In this document: in pieces, positions 22,243-29,504 of the stretch
Numbering within the stretch: position 1 is the stretch's first letter
Layout: each line of letters begins with the position of its first letter
Virus record (IMG/VR): IMGVR_UViG_3300035703_000323
Span: 1-30,721 of that record
Direction: 5' to 3' (one strand)
DNA from: a virus
DNA length: 30,721 nt
Made by a program: the position numbers and the translations under genes
The notes under the pieces: model-generated
Database searches by the model: none
The model's input: only the letters and a program-made list of their open reading frames with translations
Told to the model about the DNA's origin: nothing

Positions 22243-24350
22243 TGAATCATCATCCCTTGTTTAGTCAGAGCGCCTAGTTCTTTAAGCGCCTTCAAAGTCA
22301 ATTCAACCTGCTTGTTCTTTGTTTCTTCATCAGCAAGATCAAGAGCCAACACTGCTTGGAGTTGTTTAACAGCAAGTTCAGCCTCTCGAATCCGCAATTC
22401 AGCAGAGTCACGCTGGTTCTTCATCTGCATCTCTATACCCTTGCGCGTATATTCAGCCTCAAGAGTCTGTCTTTCAAGATCCAGTTTAGCCGCGTCGATC
22501 TGAGCCTTAGCCTGAGTCTTTTCACGTTCAACCTGAGCGAGCATCTGAGCAACTTCTGCTTGAGCATCTGGGGCAGGGGGCTGAGGCTGCGATAGCGCCG
22601 CATTTACCTCCGGCGTAATCTCATTAATGAACTCTCCAGCGTCCTTAAATCCTGCTGCCTCAATGAACTTTGCCAAAGTATTACGATATTGCCCAACTGA
22701 AACAAGAGGATTAGCAGCCCCATACGCCTGAATAATCTGCTCTTGCTTGGACATAATCATCTGCAACATGGTCAGCTTCTGCTCACGGTCACCAGAACCA
22801 AGCCCAACATTGACCGATATATCGTATTCATTAGCCCATGAACGAGGGTCAAAGCTCACATACTCGCCCCTCATACGGACAATACGCGGCTTCTCCTGAT
22901 ACTTGGTCATCAGCTTCAGAATCCCCTTAAACAAGCTCTTAACGCCTGTCTCAGCAAAGATTCGAGCAATCATCTCCAGCTTGCCAGAGTTAGACTTCAT
23001 CATCGCAGCTACAGCAGCAGCCGTAACATTCGACAACACATCTGGGTCTAAGCCTTGTTGCGCGTCATTAACACCAGTGCGCTTAGCCTGAACATTGTCC
23101 AGATACTCCAGCATCGGCATAGCCTGACCAAATACGCTAGGAACCTGCAAAGGCTGTAGCGCATTAGCCGACTTCATACGGATCACACCGCCCGGAGTAG
23201 CGTTCAGCAGGTCATCTAGGTTCACTTGACCATCTACAGCGCCAATACGAGCATTGTTCGTTAGATACATATTGTCCAGAGACTGACGGGTAATCGTCGA
23301 TTTCTCTAGCTGAATATCCATAACACGATCAGCCAATGACTGACCAAAGAACTTATGAGGGATAGGAATAGGACAAATCGAGTGGAACGGGACATAATCG
23401 CATTCCTCATCTTCTAGGATTTCAGAGCCGCAATACACAATCCGACGCATCTCTGCGATACCATCCTCATCCTCATCAATGCGGATATAGCATTCGTATA
23501 CCTCTACAGTCTGCATTGAGAAGTCTAGCGAGTTGTTCTGGTCTGGCTGCTCACCCTCTGGGAATCGAGCTACCCGCTCCTCAGAAAACTCCAAATCATT
23601 GTAAGTGGGCAATGTATCAACAATCTCTTTGTCATAGCCCATAGCTATCAGGTCGCTACGAGGCATTAGACGACGATGAGCCACAAACGTAGCTTCCTCA
23701 ATCGTTCTAGCAGACTTAGAGATTAGGAATTCTTCAGGAGGAATATTCTCAATCTTGACGCATCCATAGTCCTCTTTACGCTGGACATAGACTTCGTACT
23801 CAATACGCTGAGTAGGATTGCCGAACATGTCTACTTCTTCGTAAACCTCCATCTCCTGCTCAACAACCTCAAGAGACTTGTCTGACAGCAACAGAGCCAG
23901 CTCATCCTCTGTCAGGTTCTTGTACTTCTCTTTCTTAACGTCCTGACGCTTATCCCAATACGACTTAACTACACCGACCTTCTGAAGCAGCGCATCTTTA
24001 AACCAGTTATGCAGGATCAGGAGTCCTTCGTTCTCACGATAGAACACCCAATTACAGTAGTCTGTAGCTTGCTTTGCGGAGTTTTCGTCGCCCGGAGACT
24101 TAGGCTCAAAATAGACAATATCCTCAGTCGTAGTAAAGACTCGGATAAGTTGAGGCAGAGCTCCATCGATAGCCTCTGCTACCTCACCTGTGACGATCTG
24201 GGAACGGCCTTCAATCTCGTTGCCGTAAGGATTGCGAAGATAGTATTCCAGAGCCTTCTGACGTTGCTCTGTGGTTTCTGTGTCCAGATAACCAATCGCG
24301 TTATCTATCTCATTCTCAAGGATAGATTTTACTGAGCCTGAATCGAGCAT
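22239..24350 (-). CDS. Portal protein (large podovirus type)
   Basis: A 703-residue protein with AAAGGGG before the ATG. The order of features fits P22/SU10-type portals: an N-terminal wing (LRNPYGNEIEGRSQIVTGEV, then AEAIDGALPQLIRVFT), the KQATDYCNWVFY and NWFKDALLQKVGVVKSYWDK helices and a beta domain around 165-205 (VYEEVDMFGNPTQRIEYEVY). The SICPIPIPHKFFGQSLAD region (about 326-343) and MQLEK-like stem helices follow. A long C-terminal coiled coil rich in Q, A and E (about 585-680) likely forms a barrel extending into the capsid. It is the ring at the DNA entry vertex, driven by the terminase encoded just upstream. Confidence 0.9.
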   Translation of the reverse strand: MLDSGSVKSILENEIDNAIGYLDTETTEQRQKALEYYLRNPYGNEIEGRSQIVTGEVAEAIDGALPQLIRVFTTTEDIVYFEPKSPGDENSAKQATDYCNWVFYRENEGLLILHNWFKDALLQKVGVVKSYWDKRQDVKKEKYKNLTEDELALLLSDKSLEVVEQEMEVYEEVDMFGNPTQRIEYEVYVQRKEDYGCVKIENIPPEEFLISKSARTIEEATFVAHRRLMPRSDLIAMGYDKEIVDTLPTYNDLEFSEERVARFPEGEQPDQNNSLDFSMQTVEVYECYIRIDEDEDGIAEMRRIVYCGSEILEDEECDYVPFHSICPIPIPHKFFGQSLADRVMDIQLEKSTITRQSLDNMYLTNNARIGAVDGQVNLDDLLNATPGGVIRMKSANALQPLQVPSVFGQAMPMLEYLDNVQAKRTGVNDAQQGLDPDVLSNVTAAAVAAMMKSNSGKLEMIARIFAETGVKSLFKGILKLMTKYQEKPRIVRMRGEYVSFDPRSWANEYDISVNVGLGSGDREQKLTMLQMIMSKQEQIIQAYGAANPLVSVGQYRNTLAKFIEAAGFKDAGEFINEITPEVNAALSQPQPPAPDAQAEVAQMLAQVEREKTQAKAQIDAAKLDLERQTLEAEYTRKGIEMQMKNQRDSAELRIREAELAVKQLQAVLALDLADEETKNKQVELTLKALKELGALTKQGMMIQ

Positions 24351-24377
24351 AACAGCCCCTTTGGGTAATTTTGCTCA

Positions 24378-25634
24378 TTATACAACCCATCGTACATTAT
24401 TTGGCAATGGTTTTGACCACGAACTATCTTCCTCGTCAAGCCCCACAGCTAAATATCTCATTGCATCTGAGTAATGGCTAGACCAGTCATGCAAAGGCTT
24501 GTCATAGAACACCTGACGGCGCTCCTCAAACTCACGCCGATAGTTCCGCAACGCATCTAGCCCTGACTTGGTTTTAGGATGAAACCAGCATCTAGGAAGC
24601 ATACGCCTTACAGCCTGAATACCATCAGCTACGGATAACCGTGGCGCAACAGTAATGCTCAGACCAGCTTCCATTAAGACTTCTTTCCTAGACTTACCTG
24701 TGCCTAGTTCTCTTACCTCAACATCATGAGGGAGTATTTGATTGAAGGAAATATATTGATTGTCACGCAACCATGAGACATACCAGTCCAGACCTACACC
24801 ATGATTCTCTATGCAGTCGATGAGCCTGATTTCTTTTCCAGCCACTTGAGCAACCCAGATAGCCGTTGAATCGCCCATCCCAATATCCCAAGCAACAAAA
24901 GAGCGGCACAGGTCATCCCGAGGAAACTCACATATACGACCATCTCTTTCAAGAGAGTTAATGATCTGCCCATAGTAAGACCCTTCTACAGCCGCGTTAA
25001 ATGAACACTCGAACTCTTGGTTGTACTTATCCTCACCCATCTCTCTGAGGGCGGCTTTAAGTTCTTCCTCTGGGAGAATGCCAGTCTGACTAGCCTTGAA
25101 CTCTAGGAACTTCCAGCCCGGCTCAGTCTTAGCCCGTTCTGCTAGCTCACCGAAATGGTTATTGCCTTTAGGAGTGCCAATGAACAAAGCCCAGCCAAGA
25201 CGATCTGCCAAAGCTGGACGGATGATCTCGTTCCAAATCTTAGGGTTTTGGTCGCCAACCTCGTCAATAACGCATCCGTCAAAATACTGACCACGCAAGC
25301 TATCAGGATTGTCAGACCCGTAAAGACTAATCCTGCGCCCCCAAAAATCAGCCCTAAGCTCAGATACGTTATAAGTCGCTCCTAGTGGTCTTGTGTACTC
25401 TTGTAGGTAATCCCATGCAACCCGTTTAGCCTGTCCGTATGTTGGAGCAATATAGGCATAACGTGGGTCTTTCTTTTCGTTGAGTACTGCTGCCTTGATG
25501 AGGTGGTTGATAGCACTTACAGTCTTGCCGCAACGTCTGTGGGCAACGACCACTGTAAATCTGTTGGCATCGATAGCATCGTGAATTGCAATCTGTGACT
25601 CTCTTGGAGAGTATGGAATGACTATTTCTGCCAT
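24378..25634 (-). CDS. Terminase large subunit (packaging ATPase/nuclease)
   Basis: A 418-residue packaging motor. ATPase: Walker A AHRRCGKT (31-38), Walker B CVIDE (121-125) and coupling motif IGTPKG (152-157). RNase H-like nuclease: VAWDIGMGDST (D250, D255), LPHDVEVRE (D304) and HYSDAMRYLA near 387-396 (third acidic site). The enzyme cuts concatemeric DNA and pumps it through the portal. The ATG overlaps the methyltransferase stop as TAATG. Its first 16 bases match those of that methyltransferase gene exactly. Packaging mode (headful or cos) cannot be read here. Confidence 0.95.
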   Translation of the reverse strand: MAEIVIPYSPRESQIAIHDAIDANRFTVVVAHRRCGKTVSAINHLIKAAVLNEKKDPRYAYIAPTYGQAKRVAWDYLQEYTRPLGATYNVSELRADFWGRRISLYGSDNPDSLRGQYFDGCVIDEVGDQNPKIWNEIIRPALADRLGWALFIGTPKGNNHFGELAERAKTEPGWKFLEFKASQTGILPEEELKAALREMGEDKYNQEFECSFNAAVEGSYYGQIINSLERDGRICEFPRDDLCRSFVAWDIGMGDSTAIWVAQVAGKEIRLIDCIENHGVGLDWYVSWLRDNQYISFNQILPHDVEVRELGTGKSRKEVLMEAGLSITVAPRLSVADGIQAVRRMLPRCWFHPKTKSGLDALRNYRREFEERRQVFYDKPLHDWSSHYSDAMRYLAVGLDEEDSSWSKPLPNNVRWVV

Positions 25635-26338
25635 TACAGTAATGCAACTTGCTCATGTTTAGGTTGCTCAATGAACATATCCACCTGTTTTGAGGCTTGT
25701 TCTATACGCTTACAGGCTATCTCAAAATATTTAGGCTCTCGTTCTATCCCTATGAACTTACTCCCCATTTGAATAGCTGCAACTCCTGTTGTGCCGCTAC
25801 CCATAAATGGATCAAATATAGTTTCTGGATTTCCAGCTTGTTCAATACACCATTTCATCAAAGCAAGTGGCTTTTGTGTTGGATGACCGTTTCTTTCTTC
25901 GCCGCCTTGACGAAGCATACCATTCCACATCCATTCAAATTTTCTTACTGGCTTTTGAATATTAGTCCATGCCAATTCACAGTCAGCAAATTGATTGTTT
26001 CCAGTTTTTTTATCCCAAACTAGCCAACATTGAGAAGCAGGAAGTCCATAATAATTGCCACCCCAAAATATAGAAACACTTGACATTGAAATAAGATGAT
26101 TAGCAATATCAATGCTCATCGGCTCATCATCCCATCCAGTAGAAATATATTCGCCCTTCTTTGCTGCTGAATTTCCGGGCTTCCTCCCAGAGTCTTTTTC
26201 AGCGACACTATCCCATTTAATCCCATAAGGAGGATCAGTAATAACTGCATTAACCTTTAGGCATGGATATTCAGCAAAGAATTCCATGCAATCGCCAAGG
26301 TATAGAGTGGCGTCCCCTATTTTGACTATTTCTGCCAT
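25634..26338 (-). CDS. DNA (adenine-N6 or cytosine-N4) methyltransferase
   Basis: A 234-residue enzyme transferring methyl from SAM to DNA. Motif IV DPPY is at 35-38. HPTQKP (152-157) and DPFMGSGTTG (176-185, motif I) come after it, giving the beta-group order. The middle segment (about 45-145) carries the short target-recognition part. No cognate endonuclease is encoded nearby, so it is an orphan enzyme. In phages these usually protect DNA from host restriction, or may mark DNA for packaging given its place between the terminase genes. The target sequence is not deducible. It overlaps the TerS-like gene by 13 bases. Confidence 0.9.
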   Translation of the reverse strand: MAEIVKIGDATLYLGDCMEFFAEYPCLKVNAVITDPPYGIKWDSVAEKDSGRKPGNSAAKKGEYISTGWDDEPMSIDIANHLISMSSVSIFWGGNYYGLPASQCWLVWDKKTGNNQFADCELAWTNIQKPVRKFEWMWNGMLRQGGEERNGHPTQKPLALMKWCIEQAGNPETIFDPFMGSGTTGVAAIQMGSKFIGIEREPKYFEIACKRIEQASKQVDMFIEQPKHEQVALL

Positions 26339-26559
26339 GTGACTATGTGCTGCTGAGGCTCTCCATCCTTACCTGTAACCTCTGTTCTAGCCAAATCAGG
26401 CACAGTCTTCTTCAATAGGATGTCCGCAGCCTTTATCTGGCTGTTAGTCATTTCTATCTCTCCATTAACGTGCTTTATTAGTCGGTCTAAGATAACTCCT
26501 GCTCTTATCTTTTCCTTCCAACTTTCCGTTAATGTAACTTTTTTCTTTCTTGCCGCCAT
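26326..26559 (-). CDS. Putative small terminase subunit-like protein
   Basis: Seventy-seven residues with a very basic N-terminus (MAARKKKVTLTESWKEKI). The helical core IKHVNGEIEMTNSQIKAADI then LLKKTVPDL follows, with a VTGKDGEPQQHIVTW tail. The pattern 'T..Q..AA.ILL.K..PDL...E..G..G' is common in short proteins encoded just before phage TerL genes and often annotated as small terminase. It would recognise phage DNA for TerL. It is shorter than classical TerS proteins and lacks an obvious HTH, so the name is tentative. Confidence 0.6.
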   Translation of the reverse strand: MAARKKKVTLTESWKEKIRAGVILDRLIKHVNGEIEMTNSQIKAADILLKKTVPDLARTEVTGKDGEPQQHIVTWQK

Positions 26560-26596
26560 AAGTTGTTGTTTTGCAATAAGTTTTTAGGACATACTA

Positions 26597-27304
26597 TTAT
26601 CCGTAAAACACTTCATACATATCCGGCCTATTAGCCTTTAACCACGCCTTCGGTTCCTCTAAGCACTTCTCGTAATCCATCCCCACTGTTTGTGATCCAG
26701 CATGATGAACATACGCCCTACTCACGAAATGCTTATACCCCGCCTTACTCATGTCCATACAGATTATATTATCTGAAAACCAATTTATCGATGGGAATTT
26801 AGCACTCAGCCACGCATCTTTTGTTACTACAGCGCAAATAGGGGCTATTACTTCAGCCTCTTTGATATTGCCTTCACTTAAATATTTCAGCCCTTGAGCC
26901 TGATCCCCCTGTACTGGAAACCTGATATTCTGATCTCGCAACACATAATCCGACCTGCATCCCAACCAACCTACCTTGAACTCTCTATCGCCTGTTAGAA
27001 AGTCATAGTCTTTCTTTAACAGTTCGTAAGTCGTAGGAGTAAATACCACATCATCGTTACATACAATCAATGAATCGTCATTCCGAGTGAAGGCGTAATC
27101 GATAATCGCATTATATGCGTCCCCAAAATTGGAAGCAGTATTGGGTCTGAAGATGATGTTTCCCTTATCTCTAAGCTCTCCCCAGAGTCCCAAATTATTA
27201 CCGCTAAGATAGATTGGTATGTCTTTAGGTGCATATCTGAAGATGCTCTCTAGCAAGATATAAATTGACGGGCTATTTACTGTAGCGATTACGATTGCTT
27301 GCAA
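26597..27304 (-). CDS. Glycosyltransferase (GT-A family) with TTG start
   Basis: A 235-residue protein. The start is TTG at 27302-27304 behind a GGAGG four bases upstream; no ATG or GTG fits. The first strand is AIVIATVNSPSIYILLESIF, and IPIYLSGNN and FGDAYNAIIDYAF are nucleotide-sugar binding elements. NDD at 83-85 (LIVCNDDVVFTP) takes the DxD role in metal binding. VGWLGCRSDYVL and NWFSDNIICMDMSKAGYKHF (with a D for catalysis) and HHAG follow. It is likely to glycosylate phage or host surface components together with the adjacent methyltransferase. The 222-base leader upstream is highly structured (27305-27526). Confidence 0.78.
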   Translation of the reverse strand: MQAIVIATVNSPSIYILLESIFRYAPKDIPIYLSGNNLGLWGELRDKGNIIFRPNTASNFGDAYNAIIDYAFTRNDDSLIVCNDDVVFTPTTYELLKKDYDFLTGDREFKVGWLGCRSDYVLRDQNIRFPVQGDQAQGLKYLSEGNIKEAEVIAPICAVVTKDAWLSAKFPSINWFSDNIICMDMSKAGYKHFVSRAYVHHAGSQTVGMDYEKCLEEPKAWLKANRPDMYEVFYG

Positions 27305-27526
27305 GGAACCTCCGTTAGTTGTCGGTATCAGCTATTCCCCATTGTCCGTTTACGATATGCAACTGCCGACTGTTCACTAATACCAACACGACTTAGGACT
27401 GCTAGACCAGACTACTCGGCAAACATCCCTCTGGTGAGGTGCTATAAGACAACTAACAATCTGCAGTTGTTAGTCATTTGCCTTATTCCCAATCCTAATG
27501 CGTCTTGGCACTTAATATAAAAACTT
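27305..27526 (-). promoter_or_regulatory. Structured non-coding leader with mutually exclusive stems
   Basis: Gap of 222 bases between two tightly packed genes, transcribed as the 5' leader of the TTG-started glycosyltransferase. In RNA order, hairpin 1 is ACTAACAA / TTGTTAGT (27467-27474 and 27452-27459, loop 7). A long-range 10-bp stem GTTAGTTGTC / GACAACTAAC (27448-27457 with 27314-27323) uses the 3' half of hairpin 1, so the two compete. The downstream arm abuts the SD GGAGG (27309-27313). Inside lie GGTATTAG/CTGATACC (27377-27384 with 27324-27331), GCCGA/TCGGC (27416-27420 with 27365-27369), GGCAAA/TTTGCC and CCTC-ACCA-GAGG. It resembles a riboswitch or attenuator. No known class recognised, and a short mobile repeat is an alternative. 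Confidence 0.55.
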
Positions 27527-27534
27527 TTATATTA
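27513..27534. repeat. AT-only inverted repeat over a stop codon
   Basis: Perfect 10-bp arms TAATATAAAA / TTTTATATTA around a 2-base centre. The palindrome covers the TAA of the SAM methyltransferase gene. It could be a protein-binding site or an RNA processing/decay element. There is no GC in the stem, so it would make a poor terminator. Confidence 0.6.
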
Positions 27535-28048
27535 GCTTCTTTATCCCCCAAAAATACAAATCTTGAGGGTTACTATTCGTTGAGAATCCGTAACTCTCGA
27601 ACTCCTCAAACGTAAATTTCTCCCTGAAATCTTCCTCAGTTAAATTTTTATAATAATCCAAAGTAAAAGGAGCATCACTAGGGCTAGTCCGTCGAGTACC
27701 ATGTTCCGGCCTCCCCGTAGTTGCACAAGAGAAAAATACCAGACCGCTACTCATCCGAATCATATTCCTGAAAGTAGCTTCCCAATTCTCGTTATGCTCA
27801 AAACATTCACAAGATGCAACTACCTTAAAGTAACCATCAGGAAAGTCTAGTTCCTCCCCTTTAGCCACTAAATCCACACCCTTGCCTTCACCCAGATCAA
27901 CGCCAATATACTCACAGCCACTAAAAAACTGCCGTATCGAGCCGTTAATGTCCAAACTACCTATCTCTAAAACCCTCTGGCCTGCAAAGTAAATAGGGAA
28001 TCGATTAGTTAATGATCTGACAAAATCTAGTTGGCTCTGGTGGCTCAT
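27527..28048 (-). CDS. Class I SAM-dependent methyltransferase
   Basis: A 173-residue small-molecule or glycan-type methyltransferase. Motif I is RVLEIGSLDINGS (25-37), the acidic ribose-binding residue is D51 in YIGVDLGEGKGVD, and VVASCECFEHNENW (about 76-90) is motif IV. The strand GLVFFSCATTGRPEHGTRRT and the C-terminal FSTNSNPQDLYFWGIKK complete the fold. Lacking DPPY, it is not a DNA-adenine enzyme. Its place before a glycosyltransferase suggests a sugar or lipid-sugar substrate, or capping of a glycan; that is inference. ATGA coupling to the previous gene. Confidence 0.78.
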   Translation of the reverse strand: MSHQSQLDFVRSLTNRFPIYFAGQRVLEIGSLDINGSIRQFFSGCEYIGVDLGEGKGVDLVAKGEELDFPDGYFKVVASCECFEHNENWEATFRNMIRMSSGLVFFSCATTGRPEHGTRRTSPSDAPFTLDYYKNLTEEDFREKFTFEEFESYGFSTNSNPQDLYFWGIKKLI

Positions 28049-28347
28049 TTCTTCTTGTTTCGTGCACTTATTGCTGCTGCTTTCTTCTTTGCATCTGCCT
28101 TAGAACTAGCTCCCCATGCCTGAAGGCTGAGAAGCAGTCTAGTAGGCTCACCATTTGGTTTTCTCTCTGCTCCCGGCATATTCCCCATCCTAGCCAAGAA
28201 AGACGCTCTACGTCCAGAATCACCAGACTTTAATGGAGCCTTTAGGTCAGAACCCGGATTCGCTGCTTCATAAGACTTGCGGCCTTTCTCATTAAGCCCT
28301 CCAGCCTTATTCTTGCCTTCCTTACGAGTCCATGCAGGTGATTTCAT
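28045..28347 (-). CDS. DUF6321-like phage protein
   Basis: One hundred residues, strongly basic. The sequence PAWTRKEGKNKAGGLNEKGR, then KSGDSGRRASFLARMGNMPG and LLLSLQAWGASSKADAKKKA, is the conserved layout of the small basic proteins listed as DUF6321 in many phages. No enzymatic motif is present. The charge suggests DNA or RNA binding. It starts as ATGA on the upstream small gene and the pair is often found together. Confidence 0.75.
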   Translation of the reverse strand: MKSPAWTRKEGKNKAGGLNEKGRKSYEAANPGSDLKAPLKSGDSGRRASFLARMGNMPGAERKPNGEPTRLLLSLQAWGASSKADAKKKAAAISARNKKK

Positions 28348-28508
28348 TTCTTGCCTTTAGCAGCCTTACGGCCTTCACTCAAAGCAATAGCAATCCCTTG
28401 TTTAGGATTAGTAACAATTTTGCCGCCTTTGCCTGAATGTAATGTGCCAGCCTTGAACTCTGACATTACCTTGCCTACCTTCTTTTGCATCTTAGTTGGC
28501 TTTTTCAT
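28344..28508 (-). CDS. Small basic DUF6496-like protein
   Basis: Fifty-four residues with GGAGG five bases before the ATG, and ATGA overlaps at both ends. KVGKVMSEFKAGTLHSGKGG, then KIVTNPKQGIAIALSEGRKA, is the characteristic pattern of DUF6496-type phage proteins ('VM.EFK.G.L.SG......NPKQAIAIALSEARKA'). Very basic, no cysteines. Probably nucleic-acid associated. Function unknown. Confidence 0.75.
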   Translation of the reverse strand: MKKPTKMQKKVGKVMSEFKAGTLHSGKGGKIVTNPKQGIAIALSEGRKAAKGKK

Positions 28509-28795
28509 ACGACCTCCAAATGACCATTATCAAAAAGTAATCCTATCGTCTTTCTATGCGCTTCTTCCCACATTTCAAGCCGTTCAACCTTACTCAGATT
28601 CTTGCCTTGATCTAGCTCCATATGACACAAAAAACAAAGGCTAGCAATCCGAAAATCACTAGCCTTTATACCCTTTCCTTTCCCATCTCGCAACTGGTTC
28701 GAGTGTGCTGCTACTACCGTTCCGTCCTGCTTTCCGCAGTGCTGGCATGGGAACTCTCTCACTATCTCTAATAGCTTTTTGTTTCTGTAAATCAA
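28505..28795 (-). CDS. Putative HNH-type nuclease, start uncertain
   Basis: Ninety-six residues from a TTG at 28795 with GGAGA about ten bases upstream. The core has paired metal or zinc cysteines and the HNH-like pattern: FPCQHCGKQDGTVVAAHSNQ (about 15-34, CxxC and AAHSN), then RIASLCFLCHMELDQG (about 49-64, CxxCH). This recalls the phage DUF1364-type nucleases, often encoded near packaging or recombination genes. No ATG exists in this frame. The natural N-terminus may be MSLWRKRQID in the other frame from 28820 (see findings). The stop couples as ATGA to the following gene. Confidence 0.65.
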   Translation of the reverse strand: MIYRNKKLLEIVREFPCQHCGKQDGTVVAAHSNQLRDGKGKGIKASDFRIASLCFLCHMELDQGKNLSKVERLEMWEEAHRKTIGLLFDNGHLEVV

Positions 28796-28820
28796 TCTGA
28801 CGTTTTCTCCACAAGCTCAT

Positions 28821-29054
28821 TTATCCTCTGGCTCGAATAGCCTCAGCATAATTTTTACCAAAATAAAATTCATCATCGTCACAAGCCTCACATAACTTAG
28901 CGCATTCTTCTCTTTCTTTCTTTACCGCAGCATCAATAGCCTCTTTAGATGCCTCAATAATCGCAATATTGTGTTTTATTAATATCTGCTCAATAAGCCA
29001 CAATACATTCTCACCCAAATATGCCGCGGCTTCTCTTTTTTCATCTTCAGTCAT
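28821..29054 (-). CDS. Small helical phage protein with KEREECAKLCE motif
   Basis: Seventy-seven residues from the ATG at 29054, which follows GAG by seven bases and overlaps the previous gene by eight bases; an upstream in-frame start at 29099 is less likely. The sequence ends KKEREECAKLCEACDDDEFY...AEAIRARG. The 'EREECAKLCE ... A.AIRARG' ending is widespread in phage accessory proteins of unknown function. Two or three cysteines near the end may bind metal. No catalytic motif. Confidence 0.65.
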   Translation of the reverse strand: MTEDEKREAAAYLGENVLWLIEQILIKHNIAIIEASKEAIDAAVKKEREECAKLCEACDDDEFYFGKNYAEAIRARG

Positions 29055-29325
29055 AGTTACACTCGCATAAGAAACTATAGCAATCAGGACAATATCCAAT
29101 TTCAGAGAGCTTCATCCTTACATCCCATCTAGCCTTACCGAACCTCTTACAAGCCTCTAAGTCATTGCTATCAGGCAAGTCAGTATCAAGAAACCTAGCT
29201 ATGCACTCAAATAACTCGTCATGCTGAGTCCATACCTTATCTAAACTTTTAGTCTGGCTCTTGATCGTGGCTTCCATCCTATCAATAGTGGCTTGTTGTT
29301 CCGCAATAACTCGCTCAAGACTCAT
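29047..29325 (-). CDS. Coiled-coil protein with C-terminal CxxC/CxC
   Basis: Ninety-two residues from the ATG at 29325, behind GGAGAAAAAGA; the longer frame from 29367 lacks such a site. The N-terminal 35 residues form a coiled coil (VIAEQQATIDRMEATIKSQT). The C-terminus ends CPDCYSFLCECNYD with four cysteines that could bind zinc. No family recognised. It overlaps both flanking small genes, forming part of a coupled accessory run. Confidence 0.6.
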   Translation of the reverse strand: MSLERVIAEQQATIDRMEATIKSQTKSLDKVWTQHDELFECIARFLDTDLPDSNDLEACKRFGKARWDVRMKLSEIGYCPDCYSFLCECNYD

Positions 29326-29494
29326 TCTTTTTCTCCGGCTGATAATCACGGAATGACTCACCCTCATTGCACTTAGGACATACCGTTACCGTACCGTCAG
29401 AACACCAAGGATCATTAGCAGTAGGGATTTCGTCCCAATCTTCGATATATCCACAATACTCACATTCAGCCAGATTTGAGTCGTCTATTTCCAT
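29315..29494 (-). CDS. 59-residue rubredoxin-like zinc-ribbon protein
   Basis: From an ATG with GGAG seven bases upstream; 59 residues. Two CxxC knuckles (CEYCGYIEDWDEI near residues 11-23 and CPKCNEG near 39-45) with a further cysteine between them suggest a single zinc ribbon. The rest is acidic. It overlaps the next gene by 11 bases. Likely a small protein- or nucleic-acid-binding ribbon; target unknown. Confidence 0.6.
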   Translation of the reverse strand: MEIDDSNLAECEYCGYIEDWDEIPTANDPWCSDGTVTVCPKCNEGESFRDYQPEKKNES

Positions 29495-29504
29495 GATTAT
29501 TCTC

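Noticed and set aside
27365-27420. tRNA-like fold (GCCGAGT ... AGTCGGC) in the gap
   Set aside because: The span is only 56 bases, with no T-loop consensus and no proper anticodon arm; it is part of the larger structured leader.
27314-27457. MITE-like element with 10-base terminal inverted repeats
   Set aside because: No target-site duplication flanks it and the downstream arm abuts a functional ribosome site; kept only as an alternative to the RNA-switch idea.
27328-27477. Genome-wide recoding of TAG
   Set aside because: Several solid genes (glycosyltransferase at 18953, the small gene at 22012) end in TAG, followed by normal spacing to the next gene.
27299-27520. A 73-codon + strand frame covering the whole structured gap
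   Set aside because: It is antisense to all neighbours, has no ribosome site and no recognisable motif; it is more easily explained as a chance open frame.
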